Below are positions 25,125 through 34,883 of a stretch of 64,000 nucleotides of DNA, in pieces. Made by a program: the position numbers and the translations under genes. Each line of letters begins with the position of its first letter. Positions within the stretch are counted from its first letter, which is position 1. The stretch comes from Sediminicola sp. YIK13 (GTDB lineage Bacteria > Bacteroidota > Bacteroidia > Flavobacteriales > Flavobacteriaceae): contig NZ_CP010535.1 in NCBI RefSeq assembly GCF_001430825.1, positions 1,096,501-1,160,500 on the forward strand, given 5' to 3'. The notes beneath the pieces are model-generated. The model searched no databases. It was not told the origin of the DNA and saw only the letters and a list, made by a program, of their open reading frames with translations.

Positions 25125-26108
25125 TTAGGATTCAAAAGGAAAGGCAATGCCCGTTTGTTTCCGTATCTGGTCCAAAATTTCGATCAACTCCAAACTGTTC
25201 TTATGAGACCAAAGATCACTTTCTAACTTTCCCGAGGTCAAACAGGAATTCACCTCTTCAATTTCATAGCTGTATCCCTTCCCTAAGGTAGGTTCCAAAA
25301 TATCCTCCTTTTCTCCATTGCACTCTATGGAAAATCCAGTGGTCTCGTGCCATCTCGGGTGTATATAAATAGATCCTTTGGTACCGGTAATCTTTGCCTT
25401 CATTTCAGAATTGCTGGTTAGGCCAGAATAAAGCATCGCATGGGCCTTATCGTATTCAAAAACCAACGAAGTCTGGATTTCTGCACCGGTTTTATGAAAT
25501 TTAGAGGATGCCAATATTTTAGTTGGTTTCCCTAGCAGCAAATAGGCCAAAAATATAGGGTAAATTCCTATGTCCAAAAGGGAGCCCCCGGCTAGAGCAG
25601 GGTTTAGCAATCTTCCATCTTCCTCCCTGTCCAAGGCATAAAAAGCAAAATCTGCCTGGAGGTAACTCAGATCGCCAATTTCCTGAGCGTCTACCATTTC
25701 CTTTATTTTTCTGATAGTAGGATTGAACCTGGTCCAAAGGGCCTCCATTAAAAATACATTGTTCTTCTGGGCCGCAGCAATCATTTTCTTTACTTCATCG
25801 CTGTTTACGCCCATGGGCTTTTCGCACAAAACGTGTTTTCCGTGTTCCATGGCAGCAATGGCCAATGTGGCATGTTGTGTATGTGGGGTGGCAATATAGA
25901 TGACATCTACATCTGGAGAATTAAAAAGTTCCTCATAACTGCCAAAGGCATATTTGGCATCGTATTCCTTGGCAAAATCGGCAGCTCTGGTCAAATTCCT
26001 TGAGGCTACCGCTACCAACTCAGAGGTCTTGGTTAGTAGTAAATCCTTTGTAAAACTATGGGCTATCCGTCCAGGGCCCAAGATGCCCCATCGTATTTTG
26101 TTTTCCAT
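25125..26108 (-). CDS. Gfo/Idh/MocA family NAD(P)-dependent oxidoreductase
   Basis: A 327-residue protein from the ATG at 26108; a longer frame opens at a TTG (26129). An N-terminal Rossmann domain begins WGILGPGRIAHSF and continues through VDVIYIATPHTQH and the diagnostic HVLCEKPMGVN (catalytic Lys in EKP). The C-terminal alpha/beta domain carries the usual GGSLLDIGIYPI motif. The family oxidises sugars, inositols or dihydrodiols; the exact substrate cannot be told. It is divergent from the acyl-CoA carboxylase gene with 76 bases between starts. Confidence 0.9.
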   Translation of the reverse strand: MENKIRWGILGPGRIAHSFTKDLLLTKTSELVAVASRNLTRAADFAKEYDAKYAFGSYEELFNSPDVDVIYIATPHTQHATLAIAAMEHGKHVLCEKPMGVNSDEVKKMIAAAQKNNVFLMEALWTRFNPTIRKIKEMVDAQEIGDLSYLQADFAFYALDREEDGRLLNPALAGGSLLDIGIYPIFLAYLLLGKPTKILASSKFHKTGAEIQTSLVFEYDKAHAMLYSGLTSNSEMKAKITGTKGSIYIHPRWHETTGFSIECNGEKEDILEPTLGKGYSYEIEEVNSCLTSGKLESDLWSHKNSLELIEILDQIRKQTGIAFPFES

Positions 26109-26184
26109 TTTCAACTTAAGTTTTGTCAAAGTTAATCAATATAACTCCTTATCTTTATGCCTTAAAAAGAAACTATTTTCAGGA

Positions 26185-27813
26185 ATGGACATAAACTTCA
26201 ACAAAAACGAAGACCACAATAAATTACTTCTCTCATCCTTAAAACAGCGCTTGTCCAAAGTACATTTGGGCGGTGGAAAAAGCAGAATAGAAAAACAGCA
26301 TTCGCAAGGAAAATTGACCGCTAGGGAGCGTATCGACTATTTGTTGGATAAAGGAAAGAAATCCATAGAAATTGGCGCTTTCGCTGGAGAAGGGATGTAT
26401 GCCGAACACGGTGGGTGTCCTTCTGGTGGCGTTGTTATAAAAATAGGATACATACAGGGCAAACAATGTATTGTAGTTGCCAATGATGCGACAGTTAAGG
26501 CTGGTGCCTGGTTCCCTATTACGGCGAAGAAAAACCTAAGGGCGCAAGAAATTTCCATTGAAAATAGGTTGCCCATCATTTATTTGGTGGACAGTGCCGG
26601 AGTGTATCTTCCCATGCAGGATGAAATATTTCCGGATAAAGAACATTTTGGACGCATTTTTAGAAATAATGCCGTTATGAGTAGTATGGGCATCACTCAA
26701 ATAGCTGCGGTAATGGGCAGCTGTGTTGCCGGAGGGGCTTATTTGCCCATCATGAGTGATGAAGCCCTGATCGTTGACAAAACCGGTAGTATATTCTTGG
26801 CGGGAAGTTATTTGGTGAAGGCGGCTATAGGAGAAAGTATAGACAATGAAACCTTGGGAGGAGCTACCACGCATTGTGAAGTTAGCGGGGTAACGGATTA
26901 CAAGGCCAAGGACGATAAGGACGCCTTGGATACCATAAAAAATATTGTTGGTAAAATTGGTGATTTTGATAAGGCTGGATACAATAGAACAGCCTCTAAA
27001 AAACCTATTGAAAAGCCAGAAGACATTTACGGAATTTTACCCGCTTCACGTTCCGATCAATATGATATGCTGGAAATTATTAAGCGATTGGTAGACGATT
27101 CAGATTTTGAACAGTATAAAGAAGGGTATGGTAGAACCATATTAACGGGCTACGCTCGGATCGATGGGTGGGCTGTTGGTATAGTTGCCAACCAAAGAAA
27201 AGTAGTAAAGACGACCAAAGGGGAAATGCAATTTGGGGGGGTCATTTATTCTGACTCTGCGGATAAAGCCACCCGATTTATAGCCAATTGTAATCAGAAG
27301 AAGATACCCTTGGTCTTTTTACAGGATGTAACCGGATTTATGGTGGGAAGCAAAAGTGAACATGGCGGAATAATTAAGGACGGTGCAAAAATGGTCAATG
27401 CCGTTAGCAACTCGGTTGTGCCCAAATTTACAATAGTGATAGGCAATAGCTATGGGGCCGGAAATTATGCCATGTGCGGCAAGGCCTTTGATCCACGATT
27501 CATTGTGGCCTGGCCCAGCGCCGAATTGGCCGTAATGAGCGGAAATTCTGCTGCCAAAGTCCTGTTGCAGATAGAAAAAGCCTCCTTAAAAAAGAAGGGG
27601 GAAACCATCACTGAAAAGAAGGAAGCTGAGCTTTTCGGTAAAATCAAGGACCGTTATGATGACCAAGTGTCTCCATATTATGCCGCTGCGAGAATATGGA
27701 CAGATGCCGTAATAGATCCGTTGGAAACCAGAAATTGGATTTCCTTGGGAATTGAGGCCGCTAATCACGCACCAATAGAAAAGAAATTTAATTTAGGGGT
27801 CCTACAGGTTTAA
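26185..27813 (+). CDS. Acyl-CoA carboxylase carboxyltransferase (beta) subunit, methylcrotonoyl-CoA type
   Basis: A 542-residue biotin-dependent carboxyltransferase from the ATG at 26185; the open frame extends far upstream over the divergent gene, which is artefactual. It has the two crotonase-fold halves: N-terminal GKLTARERIDYLLD, GGCPSGGVVIKIGYI and MGSCVAGGAYLPIMSDE, and C-terminal VFLQDVTGFMVGSKSEHGGIIKDGAKM and GNSYGAGNYAMCGKAFDPR. Length and motifs fit the methylcrotonoyl-CoA carboxylase beta subunit of leucine breakdown, or a related branched acyl-CoA carboxylase. No biotin carboxylase alpha subunit gene is adjacent. Confidence 0.9.
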   Translation: MDINFNKNEDHNKLLLSSLKQRLSKVHLGGGKSRIEKQHSQGKLTARERIDYLLDKGKKSIEIGAFAGEGMYAEHGGCPSGGVVIKIGYIQGKQCIVVANDATVKAGAWFPITAKKNLRAQEISIENRLPIIYLVDSAGVYLPMQDEIFPDKEHFGRIFRNNAVMSSMGITQIAAVMGSCVAGGAYLPIMSDEALIVDKTGSIFLAGSYLVKAAIGESIDNETLGGATTHCEVSGVTDYKAKDDKDALDTIKNIVGKIGDFDKAGYNRTASKKPIEKPEDIYGILPASRSDQYDMLEIIKRLVDDSDFEQYKEGYGRTILTGYARIDGWAVGIVANQRKVVKTTKGEMQFGGVIYSDSADKATRFIANCNQKKIPLVFLQDVTGFMVGSKSEHGGIIKDGAKMVNAVSNSVVPKFTIVIGNSYGAGNYAMCGKAFDPRFIVAWPSAELAVMSGNSAAKVLLQIEKASLKKKGETITEKKEAELFGKIKDRYDDQVSPYYAAARIWTDAVIDPLETRNWISLGIEAANHAPIEKKFNLGVLQV

Positions 27814-27871
27814 TTTTTTTATATCGCTTATTTTCAGTAATTTAATAGGAGTAATTTTAATCTTTTCAATC

Positions 27872-28294
27872 ATGGGAACTATTAAAACACTCAACAAATG
27901 GGCAAATAAACACACGTATTATCCCCTTGATCTATTGCGTATTGCATTAGGTCTATTTCTTTTCATAAAAGGCTTATATTTTATTGGCAACACCCAAATG
28001 ATCATGGAACTTATTGCGCCATTAAAAGGGTTTGCGGGCAGCATGCTGGCGGTTCATTACGTGGCCCCGGCACATCTCATTGGAGGCCTTCTTATTATTT
28101 TTGGGTTATATACCCGATGGGCGGTACTTACCCAGCTGCCAATAATAATTGGTGCAGTCCTCATTAATTTTATCGGGGAAATGAATGCCACCAATCTAAT
28201 TTTGGCCATAACAGTATTTATAGTGTGTGTTTTCTTTCTTTTTTATGGATCGGGAAAACATTCAACTGACTATTACCTCAAAATGGAATCTTGA
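27872..28294 (+). CDS. DoxX family membrane protein
   Basis: A 140-residue protein with four predicted membrane segments (about 20-37, 50-75, 80-98, 110-130) and DoxX-type features: LDLLRIALGLFLFIKGLYFI at the start and LIGGLLIIFGLYTRWAVLTQLPII in the middle. DoxX-family proteins are poorly characterised and include quinol-oxidase-associated members. It follows the acyl-CoA carboxylase gene by 58 bases. Confidence 0.85.
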   Translation: MGTIKTLNKWANKHTYYPLDLLRIALGLFLFIKGLYFIGNTQMIMELIAPLKGFAGSMLAVHYVAPAHLIGGLLIIFGLYTRWAVLTQLPIIIGAVLINFIGEMNATNLILAITVFIVCVFFLFYGSGKHSTDYYLKMES

Positions 28295-28366
28295 CGATAC
28301 GATTGGAACAATTGCAATTTCTTTCCCATACATAGCTGGATTGCCTATGTCCATTCCATGCTTATA

Positions 28367-30367
28367 CTATTGCACCTGAAGTGTGGCAATATTTAATTTT
28401 TGGAGTGGCTCTGTAAAATTGACCAAAACCTCTCTTTTATTTTGATCGGGTGCCCCAAAATTTTCATAAATGCTGCATTTTAAAGTAAAGCTCTCCTTTT
28501 TATTGATGCTGCTACTGCCTAAAAAGGTTGCATTGAAAACCCATTTTCCCTTTACGTCCCCATAAAATTCGAATTCCTCACTGCTGTATCCATTGGATAT
28601 CTCATCCTCGATTCTTTCTGGATTTGACAACGTACTGTGGTCCCATTTAAAAAATCTGTTTTGAGGATTTACAAATTGTAATTCAAAATCCGCCCTCGGG
28701 GTATTCCACTCAAAAACCAAACGCACATTGTATTTCAAATTATTGAAGTATTTAGGATCTACTGTGGTCGTATTCAATTGGCTCTTATGAAGAAATAGGA
28801 TATTGCGAATTTCACGATCAAGGGTTTTTGATATCACCTCTTTGTTCAATGTAGCGCCTATGTCACCTTTATCCAGTGCCAATAATCGATCTAGGGCCGG
28901 TTGCCACTTCCCTTGGTCCCTTAATGCTAAAGCAATGTCCAAATAAGATTGTACCTCTTTGGGGTCTACACTTATAATTCTATCATTTATGTGCACAACT
29001 TCCTTAAATGCCCCAACGGAAGATAAGGCAAGAGAAGCTGCTCTTAATTTAGAAATATCCTCAGGGAATAATTCGACAACATTGGATAAGACGCGAATAG
29101 CCAGTGCTGGGTTGTCCGGTTTAAAATAATTAAAAGCATCCATATAAAATTGAACACTACTACCATTAAAATTACGTAGGGCAATATAATTTTCGTAAGC
29201 TTCCTTTGGTGAGGTGGATTTAAGCAACGATTTATAAACAGGGGTGAAAGTAGATTCTTCCAAATCGGTATCCTCTTCATAAATATTATTCTTTAAGCGG
29301 GCCAAATCCGGCTTCTCGCCATTTGTTTTTGACACCTTAGAGCTTTTTGTAGTGATCAATATGACCCCATTGGCGCCTAGTGTGCCGTATTGTGTGGTAG
29401 CTGCCATCCCCTTTAATACTGTGATATCCGCTATGTTATCAGGATTTAAAAACCCAAAATTCGCCATCGGAGAAGATTCATTGGAATTGGATTGCTGCTG
29501 CGGCACCCCATCTATAACGATAAGACCATAATTATTCAATAACATAGAATTATCGGTACGCATTTTTACCTGACTGATATCTTGATTTTGCTTTACCTCT
29601 ACTCCCGAAAATTTATTCTGTACAGATTGTGAAACATTGGTTTGTATTGGAGTAATATCCTCCTCGCCTATGGATTGTACAGCCACACCCACTCTATCTT
29701 CGTCTGCATCACCAGACGCAGTCCTCACTGTTCTACCTTCCTTGTTATCCTTTATATTTTCTGTCACAACAACCTCCTCCAAATTTATTCCTGGCGATCT
29801 TGGTTCACTTGCTTCAGCTGTATCAGAATTGGATGCTTTAGGGGAGTCTGTTACGTCCTTCTTTTCTTCCAAAATGCCATAGTCGAATATCCTGGCCCTA
29901 TTGGTCACCAACAGTTTGTTAAGTCCAAATTGATCCTTATAAGGGTTACTGTTTATAATAAAGGTCTTAACCCCAAAATTTGGAACTGTACTGACCATAT
30001 TCTGGTTCCCATCTGTGAAGAGCAATAAATCGGTATGATGTAAGGAGATAACTTGTTCCAGTACGCTATAATTGGTAGCACCATCATAAACAATATTTTC
30101 TAATCTTTCCTGTAGTGATTTCCAATTACCGTCCTTGATCTGGATTTCTTGATTTTCCACTACAGCATTACTGAAAATAACGAGGTTGACTTTTACCTCT
30201 TTGTTGACCTTGAAGTAATTTTCTAGGAATTTAAGATCATTATCAATAATCCTATCACCCATAGAAAGGGATGCGTCCCATCCTATCATTACATATTTTT
30301 CATTTTGTGCTTGAATTGAAGCACAGACAAATATGATGAGACATATCAGTAATTTTTTGAATATCAT
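28367..30367 (-). CDS. Hybrid exported protein: von Willebrand A, SusC-type plug, TPR and DUF2135-like domains
   Basis: A 666-residue protein from the ATG at 30367 (one codon inside a GTG start). It has a signal peptide ending near SIQAQ. An N-terminal VWA domain (about 25-145) keeps a full MIDAS: DASLS, the Thr in DGATNY and the Asp in FTDGN. After a Ser/Asp/Glu-rich linker comes a TonB receptor plug (about 200-350) with the SusC-like VIDGVP and DNIADITVLKGMAATTQYGTLGANGVILITTK pattern, though this protein has no beta-barrel. Next are TPR-like helices (about 385-530) and a beta-sandwich (about 545-660) that looks like DUF2135. The function is unknown; a periplasmic scaffold is one possibility. 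Confidence 0.75.
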   Translation of the reverse strand: MIFKKLLICLIIFVCASIQAQNEKYVMIGWDASLSMGDRIIDNDLKFLENYFKVNKEVKVNLVIFSNAVVENQEIQIKDGNWKSLQERLENIVYDGATNYSVLEQVISLHHTDLLLFTDGNQNMVSTVPNFGVKTFIINSNPYKDQFGLNKLLVTNRARIFDYGILEEKKDVTDSPKASNSDTAEASEPRSPGINLEEVVVTENIKDNKEGRTVRTASGDADEDRVGVAVQSIGEEDITPIQTNVSQSVQNKFSGVEVKQNQDISQVKMRTDNSMLLNNYGLIVIDGVPQQQSNSNESSPMANFGFLNPDNIADITVLKGMAATTQYGTLGANGVILITTKSSKVSKTNGEKPDLARLKNNIYEEDTDLEESTFTPVYKSLLKSTSPKEAYENYIALRNFNGSSVQFYMDAFNYFKPDNPALAIRVLSNVVELFPEDISKLRAASLALSSVGAFKEVVHINDRIISVDPKEVQSYLDIALALRDQGKWQPALDRLLALDKGDIGATLNKEVISKTLDREIRNILFLHKSQLNTTTVDPKYFNNLKYNVRLVFEWNTPRADFELQFVNPQNRFFKWDHSTLSNPERIEDEISNGYSSEEFEFYGDVKGKWVFNATFLGSSSINKKESFTLKCSIYENFGAPDQNKREVLVNFTEPLQKLNIATLQVQ

Positions 30368-30377
30368 CACAGCAATT

Positions 30378-31724
30378 TTAGTTTCCTTGGTGCTCCTTAA
30401 TTCTCGGAATCAACAACAATTCTGTTTGTCGTCCATTGACATACCTAAAGCCATCATCTCCATAAAATCCGGCTTCTTCCAACATTATACGGATATCCCT
30501 TTTCCATTCTGGAATTGTAATGGTGGTGTTTAATTCTATGGCGTAAACCGTATTTGGGTTCAAGGGATAATTTTCACCATCATCTTTCATCACCCCTCCT
30601 TGCGAATCCCACATTCCAATGGTAGTACCTGCAGAGTGACCGTATAAGCCTAAGGGATGTGTATAAATTGATGGCCTTAATCCTACGGCTTTTGCTTCGG
30701 AAAGCGACTTTGCCAAGATTTCATTCCCTGTTCTACCGGCTATCATGTTATTTGTCAAGAAGTCCTGTACCCTATTCCCATCTTTTAGGCCATTGACCAA
30801 AAATGCTGGAGCTGCCTTTTCCTCCGGCTTTAAAACATAGGCCAGTTCCTGACAGTCAGTATTCAAACGCAAATAGGTAATTCCAAAATCGCAATGCAGC
30901 AAATCTCCCGGTAGTATCACCATATCATCTGGTCTACCTGAGAAGGAATATAGGTGTGAGACCAATTCCTCGCTGCTCCTTTGAATATCTACTGTAGGAT
31001 GGAACCAAGTTTCCAACCCTAAATCCGTTACTTTTTGTCTCATCCACCATTCAACTTCGGTAGTGGTGGTAACTCCTGGGGTAATTACCTTTTCAGAAAA
31101 TGCCTCTGCTATAATATCATGGGTAATGTCTACCAATTGATTATAAATCACCATTTCCCTTGCAGTCCTTGTTTCTATCCACCCTACGGCCAGTTTTTCT
31201 GCCGAGGACACGCTAGACCTGTATTTTTGTGGAAGATTTGCCATAAACTCATCATAATCGGTCTTGTCCAAACCATCTGCTATATTATGGTCCTTGGAAA
31301 AATTAAGACCTATTATGGACGGATTCCTTTCCTCAATTAATTGCATTAGTCTTTTCCATTGATCAGGTTCCTTTTCCTTATCCCAAGCAGATGTAATACT
31401 CTCTCCGACATTATAACGTGCAACAGCAAGTTTTTCAATACTATTCTTGGACTTGTTTCTGTAAAACATCAGAATGGTTCTCCTTCTTGCATTTAACCAA
31501 GTTGCAGGCAACATTGTTTTAATGACAGGGTCTTCATTATATTCCCTTGAGATAACAATCCACATATCTATTCCTGTCTTGTCCATTAAGGCAGGTAATA
31601 ATACATTGAAGCGCTCCTCCATAATTTCATCCACCACCTTGGCCCGTTCTACCTCAGGTAATATTTGTTGAGCCGTAACGGAAACGTTAATCAATAAAAA
31701 AAGAAATAAAAAAATAGTTCTCAT
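30378..31724 (-). CDS. M24 family exported metallopeptidase (Xaa-Pro aminopeptidase-like)
   Basis: A 448-residue protein with a signal peptide (about 1-18, VTAQ). The N-terminal creatinase-like domain (about 25-180) is followed by a pita-bread catalytic domain. Candidate metal ligands are the Asp in HCDFGI, the Asp in NTDCQ, His in YGHSAGT, Glu in AIELN and Glu in LEEAGFY, so all five positions are filled. It probably removes N-terminal residues before proline in periplasmic peptides. It ends 10 bases before the VWA-plug gene on the same strand, so the two are likely co-transcribed. Confidence 0.85.
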   Translation of the reverse strand: MRTIFLFLFLLINVSVTAQQILPEVERAKVVDEIMEERFNVLLPALMDKTGIDMWIVISREYNEDPVIKTMLPATWLNARRRTILMFYRNKSKNSIEKLAVARYNVGESITSAWDKEKEPDQWKRLMQLIEERNPSIIGLNFSKDHNIADGLDKTDYDEFMANLPQKYRSSVSSAEKLAVGWIETRTAREMVIYNQLVDITHDIIAEAFSEKVITPGVTTTTEVEWWMRQKVTDLGLETWFHPTVDIQRSSEELVSHLYSFSGRPDDMVILPGDLLHCDFGITYLRLNTDCQELAYVLKPEEKAAPAFLVNGLKDGNRVQDFLTNNMIAGRTGNEILAKSLSEAKAVGLRPSIYTHPLGLYGHSAGTTIGMWDSQGGVMKDDGENYPLNPNTVYAIELNTTITIPEWKRDIRIMLEEAGFYGDDGFRYVNGRQTELLLIPRIKEHQGN

Positions 31725-31769
31725 GCAATTGGTTGGTTTTAATATTAGAAAAAATACACTATTGTGAAA

Positions 31770-32849
31770 TTATGTTGTTATAAGTTTTAAAGTTTTCTTC
31801 CTGTCCAGTTTGCCATTCCCTGTTTCGGCGAACTTGGCTATGTTCACCACTTCCTTTGGAATCTCAAAATTTTCAAGAGCCCCACTGTTCTTTAATTCTT
31901 CTAAGACAGATTGAGCAATTCCGTTCCCTTCCACGAAAAGAACCAATTTCTCTCCCAGCGCATCATCAGGCATGCCCTTGACAAAAAATCTAGAAGTTAT
32001 GAAAGAAGCCAGTTTACTTTCAATTTCCTCTGGAATTAATTTAACCCCTCCAGAATTTATAATGTTGTCATATCTACCCAACCACTTGAATTCCTTTTCA
32101 TTGCTTATCTGAACCAAATCGTTGGTGACAATTGTGTCTTCTGACAGCATTGGAGCATCTATTACCAAGCATCCCCTTTCATCGGACCGTATGGCAATAT
32201 TGGGAAGCACCACAAAATCATGCTCTTTATCATTTTTGTTTTGACCAAGGTTCCTTATTGCAATGTGGCTTACTGTTTCAGTCATCCCATACGTCTCATA
32301 AATTTCATTCTTCAGAGGCTGTGTTTTTTCCTTCAACTGTTCCGCAATAGGGGCCCCACCAACAATCAACGTATTTATCTGTTCTATTTGATCCAATGAA
32401 TTTTCTAATTGCAACGGAACCATTGCCCCAAACTTATAGGATTTAGATACACCTACAAGAGGTGTGGATGTTGGTTCCACATAGTCCAATCGAAGGCCAA
32501 GTACAATAGCTCTAACAAGCATCATTTTACCAGCTATATAGGTTGCTGGCAGACAATGAAGAACCGTATCTCCCTCTTCCAAATTAAAAAATTCGGCTGT
32601 AGCCAAAGCTGAATTTATCATGTGATCTTTTTGGAGGATAACTGTTTTAGGTTTACCTGTAGATCCCGATGTTTTAACACTAATCGTTGGCTTATCATTC
32701 AACCAGTCCAACAGAAAGTCTCCAAATGGTATTTCAAATGCCTCTCCTTCCTTGATCAAACAATATCCAATTTCTCTCAATTCCGCTGCATTACAGGAGA
32801 TGCCATTGATTTTAAACTTCGGATGGACTTCAGTATATTTGGTTGTCAT
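31770..32849 (-). CDS. menE: o-Succinylbenzoate-CoA ligase (short Bacteroidota form)
   Basis: A 359-residue adenylate-forming enzyme, shorter than the usual 450-500 residues, as is common in Bacteroidota MenE. It has TSGSTGKPKTV (phosphate loop), YGMTETVSH, WLGRYDNIINSGGVKLIPEE and the C-terminal catalytic lysine region ETGNGKLDRKKT. It activates o-succinylbenzoate with CoA in menaquinone synthesis. It is the last gene of the minus-strand menC-CPBP-menE set, with 11 bases to the CPBP gene. The role is supported strongly by the adjacent menC. Confidence 0.9.
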   Translation of the reverse strand: MTTKYTEVHPKFKINGISCNAAELREIGYCLIKEGEAFEIPFGDFLLDWLNDKPTISVKTSGSTGKPKTVILQKDHMINSALATAEFFNLEEGDTVLHCLPATYIAGKMMLVRAIVLGLRLDYVEPTSTPLVGVSKSYKFGAMVPLQLENSLDQIEQINTLIVGGAPIAEQLKEKTQPLKNEIYETYGMTETVSHIAIRNLGQNKNDKEHDFVVLPNIAIRSDERGCLVIDAPMLSEDTIVTNDLVQISNEKEFKWLGRYDNIINSGGVKLIPEEIESKLASFITSRFFVKGMPDDALGEKLVLFVEGNGIAQSVLEELKNSGALENFEIPKEVVNIAKFAETGNGKLDRKKTLKLITT

Positions 32850-32860
32850 TGTTTCAATTT

Positions 32861-33793
32861 TTAATTGATTGATTTTTCTATATGTATGTTACCCAGTAAT
32901 CTTTCTTTCCAGTTCTTCCAGCCATATTTTTTTGAAAAAATATAGAGGAGGGTTGGATATATTACCAATACAGGAATAAAAACATCCCAGCCCAGTTCAG
33001 GTTGTGAAATATCCCTATAAAGGGAATCAGTCTGAAAAGCTGTCCAATCGGCGGTAACCAAAAGGGCTGTTGTCAAATTATTGGCAGCGTGGAACCCCAA
33101 TGACAATTCCAATCCCTCGTCCATTAGTGTCAATATCCCCAAAAATAATCCTGTCCCAATATAATAAACCATAATCCCATATCCCAGTTTCTCCACTTCG
33201 GGATTCCCTAAATGTAGAAGTCCAAAGATAAGAGAGGTGATTAACAGGGGTAGCCATCTATTCTTGACCATAATACCAATTCCCTGCATTAAATACCCTC
33301 GCATCAAATACTCTTCGCAACTGGTCTGTACTGGTATTAATAATGCTCCAATGACTAAAAGATATAAAAAAGGTTCCAGTTTAAAATTAAAAATATAGTC
33401 CTCGGGAGAAAATACTATGTCAGCACCCACCATGACAATTGAAATTATGGCCCATAGGAAAAAAGCAAAACTTATCCTTTTCCAATCCACCTTCTTCCTG
33501 GACGTGGTAAGATGAATTATTTTTTGTCTGTGGACCAGTTTCGCAGTGAGCAAGGTAGCCAAGAGCCCAAACGCGAACGACAACAACATCAAAAATAAAA
33601 ATAGATTGGTCCCCAATAAGGCAGACATGCCGGTGATATCTCCTGGCATACTCCCCGTCCCGATCGACTTTACAATAAGAGTTCCTACCAATGGTAACAT
33701 CCCTACTACTTGCCATCCTAAAAATATGATCATAATACCCACTACATATCGCCAACCTTCATGAAAGCCTTTGTAGGCCTGTTCTATATACAT
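32861..33793 (-). CDS. CPBP family intramembrane glutamic endopeptidase
   Basis: A 310-residue protein with about eight hydrophobic segments. The CPBP (Abi) motifs are present: EEYLMRGYLMQG (the Glu-Glu pair and Arg), FGLLHLGNP and FHAANNLTTALL. These proteases are relatives of Rce1. Its 3' neighbour is menE and its 5' neighbour menC, overlapping by 10 bases, so it is translationally coupled to the menaquinone genes; why is unknown, though the arrangement recurs in Flavobacteriaceae. Confidence 0.9.
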   Translation of the reverse strand: MYIEQAYKGFHEGWRYVVGIMIIFLGWQVVGMLPLVGTLIVKSIGTGSMPGDITGMSALLGTNLFLFLMLLSFAFGLLATLLTAKLVHRQKIIHLTTSRKKVDWKRISFAFFLWAIISIVMVGADIVFSPEDYIFNFKLEPFLYLLVIGALLIPVQTSCEEYLMRGYLMQGIGIMVKNRWLPLLITSLIFGLLHLGNPEVEKLGYGIMVYYIGTGLFLGILTLMDEGLELSLGFHAANNLTTALLVTADWTAFQTDSLYRDISQPELGWDVFIPVLVIYPTLLYIFSKKYGWKNWKERLLGNIHIEKSIN

Positions 33794-34839
33794 ATCTGTT
33801 TTATTTTATGTTCATCCCACACCTTATCTTTTCTGTAATATAATTTTCCCTGATCAATGGTTAATGGGGAATCTATGTTATTGGTATACAAACTGCCTGT
33901 ACCCAATCCCTGGGGCAAATGATTCTGCAAAGTTGCCGTCCATTGTGCTATGGCATTTAAACCTATATTGCTCTCCAAAGCGCTGGTCACCCACCAACCA
34001 ATATTGTATTTTCTTGCTAAATTAATCCACTCCATACTACCCTTAAAACCACCAATTAAACTTGGTTTTAAAATTATATATTGAGGACGTATGGTTTTTA
34101 GTATAGCATCTTTGTCCTCAGGATCCGTAATTCCAATCAACTCCTCATCCAAAGCAATTGGCAACGGCGTATTGGCACATAACAACATCATTTCTGAAAT
34201 ATTTCCCTGTCTTATGGGTTGTTCAATGGAATGCAGATCGTATTGTGAGAGTATTTTTAATTTCTCCATGGCCTCCTCTATTTTAAAGGCGCCGTTGGCA
34301 TCTACTCGTAATTCAATTTCATCCTTACCAAACTTTTTGCGTATTGAGGATAAAAGAGACATTTCAGAATTAAAATCGATAGCCCCAATTTTCATTTTGA
34401 TGCAGGTAAAACCAGCTGCCAATTTTTCCTGGATCTGTTCGTGCATAAACGCCTCATCTCCCATCCATACCAGACCATTAATCCCAATACCATGGGATTC
34501 ATCAGTAAATGGGGAAGGGAACAGCTCAAAAGGATTCTGAGATTCCAAGGACATAAAAGCCTGTTCCAAACCAAATTGAATACTGGGAAAATCTACCAAT
34601 TCATTCCAAAGTTTTTCCTTTCCCAAATGAATATTATCGCAGGTCCATTTCAGTTTTTGTTCATATTCCGAGACATCGTCCACACTTAATCCCCTAAGTA
34701 ATCCGCATTCTCCAATACCGAGCTCGTTTTCCTTTTTTAGGATTAAAAACCATGTCTCCTTTTTATGAAGTGTCCCCCTAGAAGTTCCGCTTGGCCTTTT
34801 AAAATCTAGTATGTATTTTTTGTAGCTTGCTTTGATCAT
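33784..34839 (-). CDS. menC: o-Succinylbenzoate synthase
   Basis: A 351-residue enolase-superfamily enzyme. It has the KxK base motif in CIKMKIG, metal ligands in RVDANGA, SIEQP and ALDEEL, and the second lysine in ILKPSLIGG. It dehydrates SHCHC to o-succinylbenzoate in menaquinone synthesis. Enolase-family members with the same motifs include dipeptide epimerases, but the operon with menE makes MenC much more likely. Its 3' end overlaps the CPBP gene by 10 bases. Confidence 0.9.
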   Translation of the reverse strand: MIKASYKKYILDFKRPSGTSRGTLHKKETWFLILKKENELGIGECGLLRGLSVDDVSEYEQKLKWTCDNIHLGKEKLWNELVDFPSIQFGLEQAFMSLESQNPFELFPSPFTDESHGIGINGLVWMGDEAFMHEQIQEKLAAGFTCIKMKIGAIDFNSEMSLLSSIRKKFGKDEIELRVDANGAFKIEEAMEKLKILSQYDLHSIEQPIRQGNISEMMLLCANTPLPIALDEELIGITDPEDKDAILKTIRPQYIILKPSLIGGFKGSMEWINLARKYNIGWWVTSALESNIGLNAIAQWTATLQNHLPQGLGTGSLYTNNIDSPLTIDQGKLYYRKDKVWDEHKIKQICI

Positions 34840-34883
34840 ACAGATTCAAATTTAACTATATTTTGAATCATTAAAACAAAGAA

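Noticed and set aside
25954-26184. N-terminal extension of the acyl-CoA carboxylase beta subunit
   Set aside because: The extension runs antisense over the Gfo/Idh/MocA gene start; the family N-terminus begins at the ATG at 26185.
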